From Undaria pinnatifida (lineage: Eukaryota > Sar > Phaeophyceae > Laminariales > Alariaceae), in the NCBI GenBank assembly GCA_012845835.1, contig JABAKD010000007.1, positions 9,178,223 to 9,242,222 on the forward strand: 64,000 nt of DNA. Reading direction: 5' to 3'. The notes under the pieces are model-generated. The model made no database searches. It was not told the origin of the DNA and saw only the letters and a list, made by a program, of their open reading frames with translations. The translations under genes were made by a program, and so were the position numbers. Of the stretch, positions 1-9,552 are shown in pieces. Each line of letters begins with the position of its first letter. Positions within the stretch are counted from its first letter, which is position 1.

Positions 1-59
1 CCTCACGAGTAGTTATTAGACCATTAACCACGCGTCCGTTTCGAAACGGATCATCAATT

Positions 60-61
<2 letters not shown>

Positions 62-96
<35 letters not shown>
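62..96. repeat. Poly-G run of 35
   Basis: Uninterrupted run of 35 G. It is the longest pure G run of the first kilobase and lies directly beside repeat T. Length may be affected by sequencing or assembly. Confidence 0.95.
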
Positions 97-98
<2 letters not shown>

Positions 99-212
99 TA
101 CTCATCGACCACGGATCCCTTTCGAAACGGAGCAGCACCGTTCCTGCTCCTCATAAAGACACCTCCAACATTCGGGCGCTCATGCGCTTTTTCCATATAA
201 TACATAGAAACT
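97..212 (+). repeat. Dispersed repeat T, copy 1
   Basis: Shares blocks such as CCTTTCG, AGCACCGTTC, GACACCTCCAACATT and GGGCGCTCAT with positions 4887-5056. Both copies start right after a poly-G stretch. No coding potential is visible. Confidence 0.65.
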
Positions 213-222
213 ATTCGCAGAC

Positions 223-238
223 GGGGGGGGGGGGGGGG
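223..238. repeat. Poly-G run of 16
   Basis: Sixteen G in a row, again next to a T-like sequence (the GGTTGTTGCTTGCCTTAG block follows, as it does near 4890). Confidence 0.95.
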
Positions 239-315
239 TATGCTCATAGCTGGTTGTTGCTTGCCTTAGTCACTTGACCCTGGACCGCGCGTGACGGAAC
301 GGCGGTGGGGAGGCA

Positions 316-667
316 AAACGTGTAATATGAGCGGTCAGTTTGGACGCGTCAAGGCGCCTTTTCGCCGAACTATGCTGTTTTTAGTGGAGGGGGGCGGTCC
401 GTCAAGAGGTCAAACCGCCGTCTTCTAAAATCGTGCTAGATGAGTGGTCATGTTGGACGCGTCAAGGGCTCTTTTCGCAGAAGTATGCTGTTTTTAGTGA
501 AGGGGGGCGGTCAGTCCAGAAGCCAAACCACCGTCTTCCAAAAACGTGCTAGGTGAGCGGTCATTTTGGGCGCGTCAAGGGCTCTTTCAGCAAAACTATG
601 CTGTTTTTAGTCAAGGGTGGCGGTCAGCCAAGCGGTCAAACCGCCGTCTTCTGCTATAGTGACGCAT
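316..667 (+). repeat. 113-bp tandem repeat, three copies
   Basis: The block GAG(C/T)GGTCA recurs at 329, 442 and 555, exactly 113 bp apart. Each unit carries CGCGTCAAGG, CTATGCTGTTTTTAGT and a CGGTCA...CCGCCGTCTTC segment. Units differ by scattered substitutions, so the array is not recent. A loosely similar GGTCAGTC...GCCGTC sequence lies near 26790-26930. Confidence 0.9.
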
Positions 668-865
668 TTTCCCCGCAAGCTCCTTGACTTGAGAATCTAT
701 ATGCCCGTCTGAAGGCAATAAATGATTTCGGAGGAAAATAGAAGTGAAGTGCTACTATTAATAAATACAGCACCTTACCCGATGAGCTATTCCACGGCAT
801 TTAGGTATACCACGGGAAATGTTGCTACTCTCGTACACATAATAACAAGGGAAAAAAAAATCGAA

Positions 866-962
866 AGATTGTGGGCTAAGGAGCGCCTCGTCATTCAGAA
901 GAGAAAAAAACACCGAAAAACAAAACAAAAACGCCTCCTCCTCTTCTACCGTAGCACGCGTC
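866..962 (-). mobile_element. MITE A, end fragment
   Basis: Contains the reverse complement of the A 5' region (TAAGGAGCGCC...TCATTCAG) and finishes with the A terminus TACCGTAGCACGCGTC. The middle of the element is missing. Confidence 0.5.
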
Positions 963-1011
963 TACAGTACTAGCATAGCATCTATCTACACAGGTAGGTA
1001 TCTGCTACAGT

Positions 1012-1432
1012 TTTGGAGCCATCAAACGCTCTGCTAGGGGCGTGCAGCAAGAAATTTGTGAGCTCCCGCCACGAGGAGCTCAACATGTCAAACCCCGGAG
1101 TTAACATGGCTTCGAAGGCGTTCGTGTCGTCCACGCAACCCGACCAACAGCGCAGTTCTATGCGCTAGTAGTCTAAAAAGGAAAAAAAAAAACACTCCGT
1201 AAAATTACCGTACTTGAACCGATAGGTCTATTCCGCCTATTGAGCCCCTTTTAGAGCCATACAAAGCCCCATCCCTATACTAAATCCAAGTGATTTTGTC
1301 CCCCCAAAAAACGGGTTTCCAGTTGTACAGGCGTTAAGGAGCTAAAAAAAAGCGGCTACAAGCGTTTTCGAACAAAAAAGTGCAAAGCCCTATCGTGGGA
1401 TGACATGGTTAGGGTTACCTAGTGGCTTGCGG
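1012..1432 (+). repeat. Repeat E, copy 1, interrupted by B
   Basis: Matches the E copies at 31680, 49996, 20058 and 21995 through GGAGCCATC, GAGCTCC...GAGGAGCTC, GCAACCCGACC and a tail with AAAAAAGTGCAAA...GGGATGAC. Element B (1239-1337) splits it. Confidence 0.6.
1239..1337 (-). mobile_element. Mini-MITE B, copy 1
   Basis: Has the family core CTATACTAAATCCAAGTGA, ACGGGTTTCCAGTTGTA and the right end GGCGTTAA. The left TTAA has decayed to TTGA. Non-coding. Confidence 0.75.
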
Positions 1433-2056
1433 AGGGTCGGGAAGGGGACAGGGCGGGCGGTGTGATCGTTTTTTGCTCGCCTTAGCTAGTCATGGGGCCA
1501 GTTCAACCAAACACGTGTATCGTTGTGCGCCTGTGCCCAGTTCGAGACGGAGATGCAGCGGTGTTGGCCAAAGGCCCTGACAGACCGGTCATAAAATTTA
1601 CGATGGGTCATGGACCCCTTTCGGCCTATTCGCACAATATATGTATATACCATACAGCACACGTCGAAAATAGTTGGCCTTCATGAAGAGGGGCCGGTCA
1701 GTCACGGGGACACCCCGCTCTCTCCTTTGATATAACCGTATTAAGATTGGGCGGTGTATGGACTTAGGGGGCCGACTATTGCTATGCAGGAGTGCCTCTG
1801 GCTCATTTACTGGGCGCTCAAACACGAGGGTTTGCTTATATGATAGATCTCTGGCATTAGTTGCTTGCTGTACGCTGGATGCCCTCTGTACAAAAAGGGG
1901 GACGGAACGGACCCATCCCCTTCGAGGAGAGGACAGCAACGCCTGCCTGCCAGGAAATGAGAGGACACTTCCTATTAAATCATAACGCCGCAACGGGGGA
2001 GAGGGGACACCACAACACCGTGTGCGTCAAGGTAGTTTGGAGGAAGGAGGGGGGGT
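1433..2056. other. Unassigned intergenic stretch
   Basis: Open frames on both strands overlap with no family resemblance. Positions 1595-1690 loosely resemble repeat T. I see no gene. Confidence 0.4.
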
Positions 2057-2061
2057 GGGGT

Positions 2062-2075
2062 GGGGGGGGGGGGGG
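2062..2075. repeat. Poly-G run
   Basis: Fourteen G in a row, just upstream of repeat G copy 1. Repeat G copies at 15715 and 57560 are likewise preceded or followed by poly-G/poly-C. Confidence 0.9.
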
Positions 2076-2084
2076 TACCAGTTT

Positions 2085-2300
2085 ATGCATCTGGCCATAG
2101 ACGTATGGCCATAGACCCTCGCAGCCCTGCTATGCCGGGAAGGAGCACGTCGGGTTTCCACCAACCAGGCAGACATTGCTTGCACCAAACGCGGAGCGCC
2201 GCGAGGTGCTTGGCAAGTCGCACGAAGGGCCGAGCTGCATCCTACTACAAGAACTACACTTGTGAGGCGGACTTGACATATAGATGACAGCTTCGATGGG
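2085..2300 (+). repeat. Dispersed repeat G, copy 1
   Basis: Shares TATGCCGGGA, GGAGCACGTCGGGTTTCCA, CCAGGCAGACATTGCTTGC and GATGACAGCTTCG with 6206-6480, and in reverse with 15715-15970. Short open frames recur in the copies but shift register between them. I treat it as a non-autonomous repeat of unknown class. Confidence 0.75.
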
Positions 2301-2448
2301 TTACTTTAATTTCCGGCATATGGCCACTTTCAGAGGCAGCAATGGGGTTGCTATGCACAACTGCCTCGTCGATGCCTTGCCATAAACACTACGTGATACG
2401 ACCATTCTCCTTGAGCAGAGTAAAAGTTCTCCGCTCCGCATGCGGGGC

Positions 2449-2465
2449 GGGGGGGGGGGGGGGGG
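2449..2465. repeat. Poly-G run
   Basis: Seventeen G in a row within a GC-rich patch. Confidence 0.9.
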
Positions 2466-2584
2466 CGTCTACCGAACATACAGCTGGTAGCGCGCAAGGG
2501 TTGCTCATCCTTCCGGCTCAAATTCGGCGCTGTCAACCATTCAGGGGGAGGGCGTCTATGTCCACGGTTGATACGGTAGGGCTA

Positions 2585-2832
2585 CGGGCCTTTTTTGGTC
2601 ATTTTTTTTTTAGGGCTTGGGACGAGTCGGGGCGTACCAACCCGCGGGTCGGGTCGGGTTGGGCTGGGTAAGGATCAGGGTGATCGACCCGAACCGACCC
2701 GTGAGATTTTGAAAACCTCCTCTTGGATCAGACCCGACCCGACCCGACCGGGGTGAGCGGGTCTGAACCATCTCCTGACCCGACCCCGACTCGAGCCGAG
2801 ACGAGGTCTCATGACCCGCGCAAAAGCCACCC
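2585..2832 (+). repeat. Repeat Q (GACCC-rich), copy 1
   Basis: Dense degenerate GGGTC/GACCC pentamers with inverted-repeat-like ends (GGGC..TTTTT at left, CGCAAAAGCC at right). The same ends flank the Q copy inside element A at 49850-50440. Related pentamer DNA continues at 3150-3240. Confidence 0.6.
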
Positions 2833-3070
2833 GATGATGTTTTTTTTTTTCTTTCTCTCTGACTGACGAAGGCCCTTAACCCCCACACATTCGTCCTAAA
2901 AATATATATTTTCCATTATTATGGTTGTGGAGGTTGTTGGGATGAGGTTTTGTGCACCTAGCTAGCATAACCCTACAGCTAGCTAGGCCATGGGATTTCT
3001 TTCAATCGGGGTTCATCCTTCTCCCCCCCCTCCCCCCGCCCCGCCCCCGCTCAAAATCGGGTTTGACGAT
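2833..3070 (+). mobile_element. Relic of MITE A
   Basis: Degenerate matches to A: GACTGACG..GGCCCTTAACC, TAGCTAGGCCATGGGATTT and CAATCGGG. The termini are not preserved. Confidence 0.4.
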
Positions 3071-3384
3071 CTCGACGGCTAGGGAAGAGCGTGCGCGTCG
3101 ACACAGCAGTAGTAGTAGTGCGAGGTTTCTCGGACGGTTTTCTTCCTTTCACCCGGCGGCCCGACCCGACTCGCCCCCGCGATAATTTTAGGAAACCTTT
3201 TTATCTGACCCGAACCCGGGACGGAGCGTGTGACCCGTGTATATCAACGACACAAAAAACACGAGAAGAAGCGAAGAGCGTGCAGAATCTTCTGGGGCGA
3301 GGTGTGTTATTGCGTTTGCCGTGCTGCTGGGTGCGTGTCGTCGTTTAACACCACGTCCTAACATCACATATAAACATATATGTG

Positions 3385-3637
3385 TACCTGGTATATTATA
3401 AAAAATGAAAATACACTCCATCCAGCTGTGAGATCGAAGATTTCGTCGAAACTCATATTTGCACAAGCTGTGTGTGATACTCCGATCGCGGGTATATTAC
3501 TGCTGCTACTCATACTACTGCTGTGTTTGTCTCCATTAAGGATATAGGTCGGCGACTCCCCTTACAACTACAGTGTAGCTATCAGGGTCAACAGGGTGAT
3601 TTTAGTCAGTCTGTGCACGGAAACTATAAAAAAAACC
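3385..3637 (-). repeat. Repeat F, copy 1
   Basis: Carries the conserved F block (CTGTGAGATCGAAGATTTCG, AAACTCAT, GCAAGCTGTGTGTGATACTC, GGATATAGGTCGGCGACTCC). The element's 3' end lies at the low-coordinate side, next to TATTATAAAAAATGAAAATA. Short frames reading CEIE(D/E)FVETHLCKLCVIL occur in many copies because the DNA is conserved; the frame opens nowhere further. Confidence 0.8.
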
Positions 3638-3767
3638 GATACATACATATGTATATATATATCTCCTAGATGTGGCTGGCCCGGGCAGAGCTCATCAGAC
3701 TGCTTTTTTTAGTCGTCACGCGCGCTTTTACGGGTTTTTTTTGGTTCGACAATTTGTGCCTTCTCCG

Positions 3768-3872
3768 ACGACGCCATTTGTTAAGGTATTAGTGGGGTAT
3801 TAGTCCGTTTGACCACTTGCGAAAAGGTTAACCGATACGTAGCTTGCCCAAACTAAGCCTTATAATAATACA
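3768..3872 (+). repeat. Repeat N, copy 1
   Basis: About 105 bp with CGACGCCATTTGTTAAGG, TATTAGTCCGTTTGACCACT and GCCCAAACTAAGCCTTATAA. Three more copies lie at 7587-7740 (reverse), 7905-7990 and 8225-8345. Confidence 0.75.
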
Positions 3873-4009
3873 GCGAAACATTTGATCCAAAAACAAGTGT
3901 TAATATGACGAATTTCCGACATGATTTGGGGTCAAGGAGCCCCCCCCCCCTCCCCCCCCGTGATGGAAAAAAAAATGTTTTTCAGCACAACAAGACTTGA
4001 GTGCTACCA

Positions 4010-4115
4010 CCGGGTATTAGTTCGGAGTAGCATCACACACAGCTTGCAAAGATGAGTTTCGACAAATTCTTCGATCTCACAGCAGCAGCTGGAGTGTATT
4101 TTTTTTAAATAATAT
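4010..4115 (+). repeat. Repeat F, 3'-end fragment
   Basis: Only the last 100 bp of F is present (CACACACAGCTTGCAAAGAT to GGAGTGTATTTT). It is 5'-truncated like the copies at 14041 and 25258. Confidence 0.75.
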
Positions 4116-4543
4116 TTACTAGTTATAACACCTCTTCTATCATTTCTTTTATCATCGTAGTATACGCGTCTCTGTCTCTGAACGCCCCCCCCCCCCCCCA
4201 CCGCTATCAACATGCTATTAACAAGTTCTTCTGGATATATACTCGGGCCCAAAAATTAAGAAATCGTTCCACAAGAGGTATGTTTTCTGTTCTGTTCTGT
4301 GTTGTGTAAGCTATACGGCATCTTAATCGACGACGTGGCCCATGAGAATGATGTGGAGTCATCATCACAAAGATACGTTCCACGAAAATCCTCGATCATG
4401 TCTTCTTCTGTGTTCGTAGTTTCAACTTTTTATGATAACGTAGTTCAACGAGGGCTGATCCTCTCGCCCATGACGGAGAGAGGTACGGAGAGTCTAGGCG
4501 TATAAGATATGACACCAGTACGTATCATGCGCACCACACCACC

Positions 4544-4544
<1 letters not shown>

Positions 4545-4577
<33 letters not shown>
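4545..4577. repeat. (CTG)11 microsatellite
   Basis: Eleven perfect CTG triplets. Open frames across it on both strands (poly-Leu or poly-Gln) have no other coding features. Confidence 0.95.
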
Positions 4578-4578
<1 letters not shown>

Positions 4579-4787
4579 GGGCGGGGTTTGGGCCAAACGC
4601 GGCGGAGAAACCCGAAGTAGAAATAATGAGAAAGTCGGATGTTGCTGCCAAAAAGGCGCCGCCGACACCACTTTGTTACGCCTGTCTGTAGCGAAGGACG
4701 AGGAGGAGAAATGAAAAAATGCGAAGTAAAAGCTGCACCTGCCTCTTTGGGGACAAAACCACTTGGACTTAGAGTGGATTCATCCGA

Positions 4788-4886
4788 CGTTGGGGGGGGG
4801 GGGGAGCCCCGGGGGGGGGGGAAGCCCCGGGGGGGGGAAGCCCCGGAGGGGGAAGCCCCGGGGAGGGGAAAGCCCCCGGGGGGGGT
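4788..4886. repeat. G-rich palindromic minisatellite
   Basis: Five or six copies of a GGGGAAGCCCCGG-like unit separated by variable G runs. CCCC and GGGG within each unit can pair, and the G runs could form quadruplexes. Confidence 0.85.
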
Positions 4887-5056
4887 ACTCATTTGTTGCT
4901 TGCCTTGGTAATTTAGTAACATTGACCACGCAATTTGCCATCCCTTTCGGGAGGAAGCACCGTTCTTACTTCTAGTATACCTGGTATAGTAGAGACACCT
5001 CCAACATTTGGGCGCTCATTACGCTGCTTCTTCCATATATGTTACATATATATGTA
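4887..5056 (+). repeat. Repeat T, copy 2
   Basis: Second copy of T. Relative to copy 1 it carries a short palindromic insert around TATACCTGGTATA at 4976-4988. Confidence 0.65.
4978..4986. repeat. TACCWGGTA palindromic micro-insert
   Basis: TACCTGGTA inside a 13-bp palindrome. Aligning the two T copies places it as extra sequence between the AGCACCGTTC and GACACCTCC blocks. It is one of twelve exact occurrences in the window. Confidence 0.5.
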
Positions 5057-5059
5057 GTT

Positions 5060-5633
5060 AAACCGTCACATTTATCCCCTCAAAATAATGTATAGTTTCC
5101 AGGCACATATTGAGCTGCCCCACACGCCCCTCCCCCCCCCCCCCCCCGCCCCAACCCCCCCCCCCGCCCCCAATAATATACTGGTGCCAAAACCGTCAGA
5201 TTTATCCCCTCGAAAGGATTTATAGCTTACATGCACAAATTGCCCCCTCCCCCCCCCCCCCCCCCCCCTCCAAACCCGCTCGCTTTTGATCAAAACCAGG
5301 CCCCCACGTCCTTCAAAACTCCGCCCCACCCCCCTCACCGGTTATTCGACTTACAAGATTCACTTGATAAAAGGATACATTTCCCTTCACAGCTGTCAGA
5401 TTTTGTCCCCCTCAGAAACGGGTTTTATAGTTTCCGCGCACAGACTGACTAAAATCATCCTGTTGACCCTGATAGCTACACTGTAGTTGTAAGGGGAGTC
5501 GCCGACCTATATCCTTAATGAGGACACACAACTCGTAATGCGCGCGATCGGAGTATCACGCACAGCTTGCAAAGATGAGTTTCGACGAAATCTTCGATCT
5601 CACAGCTGGAGTGTATTTTCTTTTTTTATAATA
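5060..5633 (+). repeat. Repeat F, copy 3 (long)
   Basis: Contains two or three tandem internal sub-units (each a TTTATCCCCTC or TTTTGTCCCCCTC block, TATAGTTTCC, then a long C run), followed by the conserved 3' block ending CAGCTGGAGTGTATTTTC. Nearly identical to 8990-9552, so the two copies are young relative to each other. Confidence 0.85.
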
Positions 5634-6205
5634 TATGTAGTTGTAGAAGAAAACTGTTAGCCTATCCTATCCCTTTAACTTTCCTGTTTTCACCCGTTTG
5701 TGGCCACCATATACCTATCTATCTCCGAGGATGAAAGGGGTCGTTTTCTCGCTCCATATCTCTCTATTCTGCCAGACTCTTTCCATATATGTTCACGTTT
5801 CGTCTAATTTCCTCAAATCTCCTCCTCCTGACGCTGACACATCCTGTCCCTCCTTGAGTACATTTCGCATTCTCCTACCATGTGCGTCCTACTCTCTAAC
5901 GTTGGGCCCCGCACGGGCACACATAACATGTGCATTCGCGTTCTCTCGGACGGGGGGGGGGGGGGGGTCGAGAAAAACCAAAACAAGCTGATTAAATCAC
6001 AAAAAATCGTGCGAAAAAAACAACAACTTGTTTTCTTACTAGAAGAAAATCGTCCTGCGATCACACAGGGCGCCGGTTAATTTTCCGTTCTGACCATTTT
6101 TGATGTGAGGGGTCGAAAAAGACTGCCCGGGCGCCCCAGCGGCGTAGTGCGCGTCAAGACTAGATGGTCAAGGCCCAGGCTAAGTAAGGGCTGCAGCCCA
6201 AGGTA
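5634..6205. other. Unassigned stretch with poly-G
   Basis: No gene seen. A 15-G run lies near 5953. Positions 6125-6170 contain GGGCGCCCCAGCGGCGTAGT, faintly like the head of the H-type SINEs, but no B box was found. Confidence 0.35.
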
Positions 6206-6480
6206 GGGAGGGCGTACTCAGTTTGTGCATGGCCGTAGTCGCATGACCATAGACCATCGCGTCCCTACTATGCCGGGACGGAGCACGTTGGGTTTTCACC
6301 ACCAACCAGGCAGACATTGCTTGCGCCAAGCGCGAAGCGCCGTGAGGTGTTCGGCTAGAGTCGCAAGGAGGGTGAGAAGCTGCATTGCACTAAGAACGCC
6401 CGCCGCCTGTGAGGCGGACTTGGATACGGATGACAGCTTCGCATACTATGAGTTGTTTTCAATTTCGGTATAGCCACTTC
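6206..6480 (+). repeat. Repeat G, copy 2
   Basis: Close relative of 2085-2300 with the same ACGGAGCACGT and CAGGCAGACATTGCTTGCGC blocks. Ends near GATACGGATGACAGCTTCGC. Confidence 0.75.
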
Positions 6481-6564
6481 CAGAAACAGAAAACTATGAT
6501 ATGGCGGGCTAACGCAGGTTGCAAGAGGGTCACTTGTTTCCCCCTCTTTTTTCTTCTGCGATGG

Positions 6565-6600
6565 CGCTCGGGGTCACTCGCGCGAGTGACCCCTCTCCCT
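6565..6600. repeat. Repeat V terminal fragment
   Basis: Contains the 16-nt perfect palindrome TCACTCGCGCGAGTGA, which also marks the ends of the V copies at 27800 and 30000. It sits just left of an A element. Confidence 0.55.
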
Positions 6601-6615
6601 GTCTCTTCCTTTTTG

Positions 6616-7029
6616 TACGTAGCACTTTTCGTCTGTAAAGTGTGTTCGTGTGTGTGTGGTTTTATTTTTAATGACAGGGGGCTCCTTAAAACCCCTTTTA
6701 CACCTGGAAACCCGTTTTTGGGGACAAACTTACTTGGATTTAATGTAGGGAGGGGTTCGGGGGTTATGAAGGGGTTAACCCGAAATCGTCGGAAATCGTT
6801 CATTTTTTTTTTCCCCCCTCTCTTTGGCGTGATTCTGGGGCTAAATTTAACTCAGTTTTAGTATACAAGTGTATTATATATAGCAGTTATTGTTTTTTGT
6901 TCCCCAAATCGGTTTTGCCTTTTTAGTTAGAGGAGGTCTTTTTTAAGCTCCCCAATTCGAGGAACACCTCGGAAAAAAAAAAAAAAAAGCGGTGTGTGTG
7001 TAAACCTCTGCCGTAGCGTAGCACGCGTC
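6616..7029 (+). mobile_element. MITE A with nested B
   Basis: A core blocks (AGCACTTTTCGTCTG, GAAATCGTCGG-like, GAGGTCTT..TTAAGCTCC, GGAACACCTC) end with the intact terminus CGTAGCACGCGTC. The left TIR is degraded. Element B interrupts at the CTCCTTAA site. Confidence 0.8.
6686..6778 (+). mobile_element. Mini-MITE B nested in A
   Basis: 93 bp bounded by TTAA at both sides. Empty A copies read CTCCTTAACCCAAAATCG here; this copy reads CTCCTTAA, the element, then TTAACCCGAAATCG. That gives a clean TTAA target duplication. Confidence 0.9.
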
Positions 7030-7489
7030 TCTTCTTGTTCTTTTAGTTTTTGTGCGATAGATAGAGGATTCCGCCCTTCCTTGTGGAAGGAAAAGGGTAC
7101 GCTGTGCCTGCGCCAAACAACTCGCGTAACCACAAACAAATCATATGTTTGACCGTGAGATGGGGAGGCACTCGTCGCGCGCGAGGAACTCAAAAATCGG
7201 CCATCACGGGGGAACCTCTAGTAACATAAAATGAGGATCAAGCTTTTGCCATACGTAGACGAGCGACCGGCCTTGTGCAGTGCTACACACGCAGCTTGCA
7301 AAAGATGAGTACACCTCGACCCTAAATTGAAGTCGTGATAACTCACAGCTGAATGAAGTCAAGTTTGTCGGAACTAACTTTGTTAAATATATACTATATA
7401 TATCTGGTTGGAAAGAACAGTGGAGTGCGTGTATGTATAGATAGGTGACTGATTCTTAGTACGATACCCCCCCCCCCCCCCCAAAACCA
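7030..7489. other. Unassigned stretch
   Basis: No gene. A degraded F 3' block is recognisable at 7285-7345 (CAGCTTGCAAAAGATGAGT). A 14-C run lies near 7470-7482. Confidence 0.4.
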
Positions 7490-7880
7490 GCGCGATTTTC
7501 TTTCACGAGAATGTTTCATGGCTGCTCGGCACAAGGAAGGATACTGAATCGAAAAACAAAATATATCCGTACATTTTCTTGTGTGCACAAAGGCTTATGT
7601 TATAAGGCTTAGTTTGGGTAAGCTATTGGTTAACCAGTTGCAAGTGGTCAAACGGACTAATACCCCACTAATACCTTAACAAATGGCGTCGTCGGCAGGA
7701 CAGAAAAGAAAAAATTATCCCACCTATTAATTTCACACTTATCGATCGATGACGCCGGGGCGTCAAGGGGCACCGTATTTTCGGGAGATACGACCGGGAG
7801 CTGGTTTTGAAACCGGCGATTTCGTTCAAGAAAAGTCGGGGGGGGCTGCCGTAGTAAGACTTAGGTTGTTGTGTATATCG
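7490..7880 (+). repeat. Repeat O, copy 1, interrupted by N
   Basis: Matches 19800-20057 and 21740-21990: GTTTCATGGCTGCTCG, CACAAGGAAGGATAC, GATCGATGACG, GATACGACCGGGAGCTGG and GAAACCGGCGATTT. Element N (7587-7740) splits it. Confidence 0.8.
7587..7740 (-). mobile_element. Element N inserted in O
   Basis: The O copies at 19890 and 21830 read straight through GGCCTATCGATCGATG. Here about 150 bp of N plus flank is inserted, and TTAT appears on both sides (AAAGGCTTAT left, CACTTATCGATC right). This suggests a 4-bp target duplication. Confidence 0.65.
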
Positions 7881-7904
7881 TAGGTCTTGATTGCTATGCA
7901 TATT

Positions 7905-7990
7905 GGTGTTATAAGGAATTAGTGGGGGTATTGGTCCGTTTGACCACTTGCAAAAGGTTGACCGATAGCTTACCCAAACCAAGCCTTCCT
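7905..7990 (+). repeat. Repeat N, copy 3
   Basis: GAATTAGTGGGGGTATTGGT, CCGTTTGACCACTTGC and GCTTACCCAAACCAAGCCTT match N. Confidence 0.7.
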
Positions 7991-8167
7991 TGTAAAACAC
8001 TCCCTCCCCCCTTGAGACGGCGGGATAGCAGGTCGGCCGGATACAGTTATACGGGCGGGCCTGTCAATATCCGCAAGCGGTTTCATTTCCTGGGGATACC
8101 GGCCGGCGGGGAGCTTTTCAAGTATTTTTCAAGTTCTCGACATGGGGGAAAGTCTGAAAAAGTTTTC

Positions 8168-8203
8168 TATTATTGGTGGATGGTGGGACTCAAACCCACA
8201 CGA
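8168..8203 (-). repeat. tRNA-like B-box fragment
   Basis: The reverse complement contains GTGGGTTTGAGTCCCACC, a T-arm with a B-box-like core. The rest of a tRNA cloverleaf is absent, so this is a SINE or tRNA relic. Confidence 0.4.
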
Positions 8204-8224
8204 CACCGAAAAAAAAAAAAACAC

Positions 8225-8345
8225 GGTCTGTCGACGACGCCATTTTTTGTTAAAAGGTATTATTAATAGTGGGGCCCTTACTTAGTCCGTTTGACCACTC
8301 GCACAACAGGCTAACCCAACAGCTTACCCAAACTTTTAGCCTTGA
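8225..8345 (+). repeat. Repeat N, copy 4
   Basis: CGACGACGCCATTTTTTGTT, TTAGTCCGTTTGACCACTCG and AGCTTACCCAAAC match N. Confidence 0.7.
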
Positions 8346-8430
8346 TCAAAACAATGGCCCTCCCCCTGAAACGGCGGGAGCGCGAGGGTACCCTCCCTTT
8401 TCGCGCGAGTGGCTCTGTTGTAGTACCTCA

Positions 8431-8820
8431 GACGCGTGCTTCAACAATAGGGGGGTGCAGCACGTTTCGTCTGAAAAAAATTCTGAACGGGATGGGGGGT
8501 TCTTGACCCCTTTACAACTGGAAACCCGTTTCTGGGGACAAAATTACTTGGATTTAGTATAGGGAGGGGTTCGGGGGTCCCAAATTCGTCGTGAATCTCT
8601 CTATACTAACTAGGGCCATTTTTTTTTGCATGAGTTTCGTCGTGTATACCTAGGGGCCATGTATGATGGGGATTTTTTTTTCATCCGGCACTACTAGTAC
8701 TTTCATCAGTTTTTTTTGTGTGTGTGTGTGTGTTTTTTAAATCGGGTTTTTGGACGGAGGTTGTCTCTGTCTTAAGCTCCCCAAAATTGTAAGTGGAGCG
8801 CCTCTATCGTACTACGCGTC
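8431..8820 (+). mobile_element. MITE A with nested B
   Basis: Left TIR GACGCGTGCTTCAACAATAG and right TIR CCTCTATCGTACTACGCGTC are both recognisable. Internal GGCCATG..TTTTTTCATCCGG and CTTAAGCTCCCC are present. A (GT)n run is included. Confidence 0.85.
8503..8580 (+). mobile_element. Mini-MITE B nested in A (end-truncated)
   Basis: Reads CCCTTTACAACTGGAAACCC, GGGGACAAAATTACTTGG and AGTATAGGGAGGGGTTCGGG. The left TTAA is now TTGA and the right end is lost. It sits at the CTCCTTAACCC site used at 6686. Confidence 0.8.
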
Positions 8821-8989
8821 TGAAAAAAAGGAAAAAAAAACTTTCGTTCGGCGATTTTTTTTGGTGCAGCGTCTAGATAACCATCCCTTTTCGTATCATT
8901 ATTATTATGTTTGCCCTGTCCGACAATATATATCTCTTTACTCACTGATTGTATGATTTACCCCAGGATATACATGATAAACTGATGTA

Positions 8990-9552
8990 TTATTTCCAAA
9001 ACCGTCACATTTATCCCCTCAAAATAATGTATAGTTTCCAGGCACATATTGAGCTGCCCCCCCCGCCCCCCCCCCCCCCCCCCGCCCCCAATAATATACT
9101 GGTGCTAAATCCGTCAGATATTTCCCCTCGGAAGGATTTACAGCTTACATGCACAAATTGCCCCCTTCCCCCCCCCCCCCACCCCTCCAAACCCGCTCGC
9201 TTTTGATCAAAACCAGGCCCCCGCGTCCTTCAAAACTCCGCCCCACCCCCCTCACCGGTTATTCGACTTACAAGATTCACTTGATAAAAGGATACATTTC
9301 CCTTCACAGCTGTCAGATTTTGTCCCCCTCAGAAACGGGTTTTTTTATAGTTTCCGCGCACAGACTGACTAAAATCATCCTGTTGACCCTGATAGCTACA
9401 CTGTAGTTGTAAGGGGAGTCGCCGACCTATATCCTTAATGAGGACACACAACTCGTAATGCGCGCGATCGGAGTATCACACACAGCTTGCAAAGATGAGT
9501 TTCGACCAAATCTTCGATCTCACAGCTGGAGTGTATTTTCATTTTTTATAAT
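8990..9552 (+). repeat. Repeat F, copy 4 (long)
   Basis: Almost collinear with 5060-5633, including the C runs. Ends CAGCTGGAGTGTATTTTC, ATTTTTTATAATA. The tandem array U begins within a few bases of its 3' end. Confidence 0.85.

Noticed and set aside
2060-6473. Recurring MPGRST(S/L)GFH frames as a possible gene family
   Set aside because: They come from repeat G; register is lost at different points in each copy and no copy is long.
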